A stretch of DNA of 64,000 bases. It comes from Scylla paramamosain. Taxonomy: Eukaryota > Arthropoda > Malacostraca > Decapoda > Portunidae. The DNA is taken from contig NC_087168.1 in NCBI RefSeq assembly GCF_035594125.1, forward strand, positions 8,219,650 through 8,283,649, read 5' to 3'. The position numbers and the translations under genes are program-made. Of this stretch, positions 63,965 through 64,000 are shown one piece after another. Within the stretch, counting starts at the first letter, position 1. Every line of letters starts with the position of its first letter. The notes beneath the pieces are model-generated. The model did no database searches and was not told the DNA's origin. It saw nothing but the letters and a program-made list of their open reading frames with translations.

Positions 63965-64000
63965 GAGAGGTGGACAGAATAGGGGTGAGAGAAAGAAGAA
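63965..64000 (-). mobile_element. Family B fragment reaching the window end
   Basis: The last 36 bases (gagaggtggacagaatagg...) repeat the sequence at 63633-63668, so another minus-strand copy or a duplication begins here. Confidence 0.6.

Overview
The window looks like nuclear DNA of an arthropod, most plausibly a decapod crustacean. This is inferred from repeat content rather than from a marker gene: very long dinucleotide arrays every few kilobases, several non-LTR families, DIRS-type tyrosine-recombinase retrotransposons, pogo/Tigger, hAT and Ty3/gypsy remnants, and a tRNA-derived SINE. Introns, 3' A-rich tails, LTRs and TA target-site duplications exclude a prokaryote. Nearly all long open frames belong to mobile elements or are readings of microsatellites.

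The only host gene I can support is a set of three small plus-strand exons at 10735-10854, 21650-21753 and 51324-51364. All have good splice signals and compatible phases. Joined, they encode the second half of a PWWP domain, closest in my reading to the NSD histone methyltransferases. The two introns (10.8 kb and 29.6 kb) hold most of the elements described here, so most of the window is probably the interior of one transcription unit.

Layout. 1-3 kb: broken minus-strand CR1-like LINE, cut by the window edge. 3.1-4.4 kb: microsatellite and purine-rich DNA. 4.7-8 kb: DIRS fragment followed by a minus-strand LINE of a second family ('family B', A-rich tail). 10.7 kb: exon 1. 14-19.3 kb: endonuclease fragment and a decayed DIRS element. 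20.2-20.8 kb: RTE-like fragment. 21.7 kb: exon 2. 22.1-31.1 kb: a pogo/Tigger-like element whose two ends are about 9 kb apart, filled with four CR1-like copies joined at their 3' tails. 31-34 kb: (TA)n, (CT)n and a 41-bp-arm palindrome. 33.6-35 kb: family B copy. 36.9-40.4 kb: three short Tigger-like derivatives, two of which keep the start of a transposase. 40.4-41.4 kb: SINE and RTE-like fragment. 41.7-49.6 kb: hAT (ZBED-type) transposase split by a foldback element and a structurally complete 4.8-kb DIRS retrotransposon. 51.3 kb: exon 3. 53.6 kb: Tigger transposase C-terminus. 55-64 kb: nested family B copies, one carrying a mini Ty3/gypsy element with two LTRs and a 5-bp target duplication.

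The most informative observations are the hidden host gene, the complete DIRS element with perfect 49-bp inverted ends beside a related foldback, the tail-to-tail clustering of the CR1-like copies, and the repeated abutment of (TA)n arrays on Tigger-type ends. Nothing I found amounts to a previously unknown type of system; the novelty lies in element structure and nesting.
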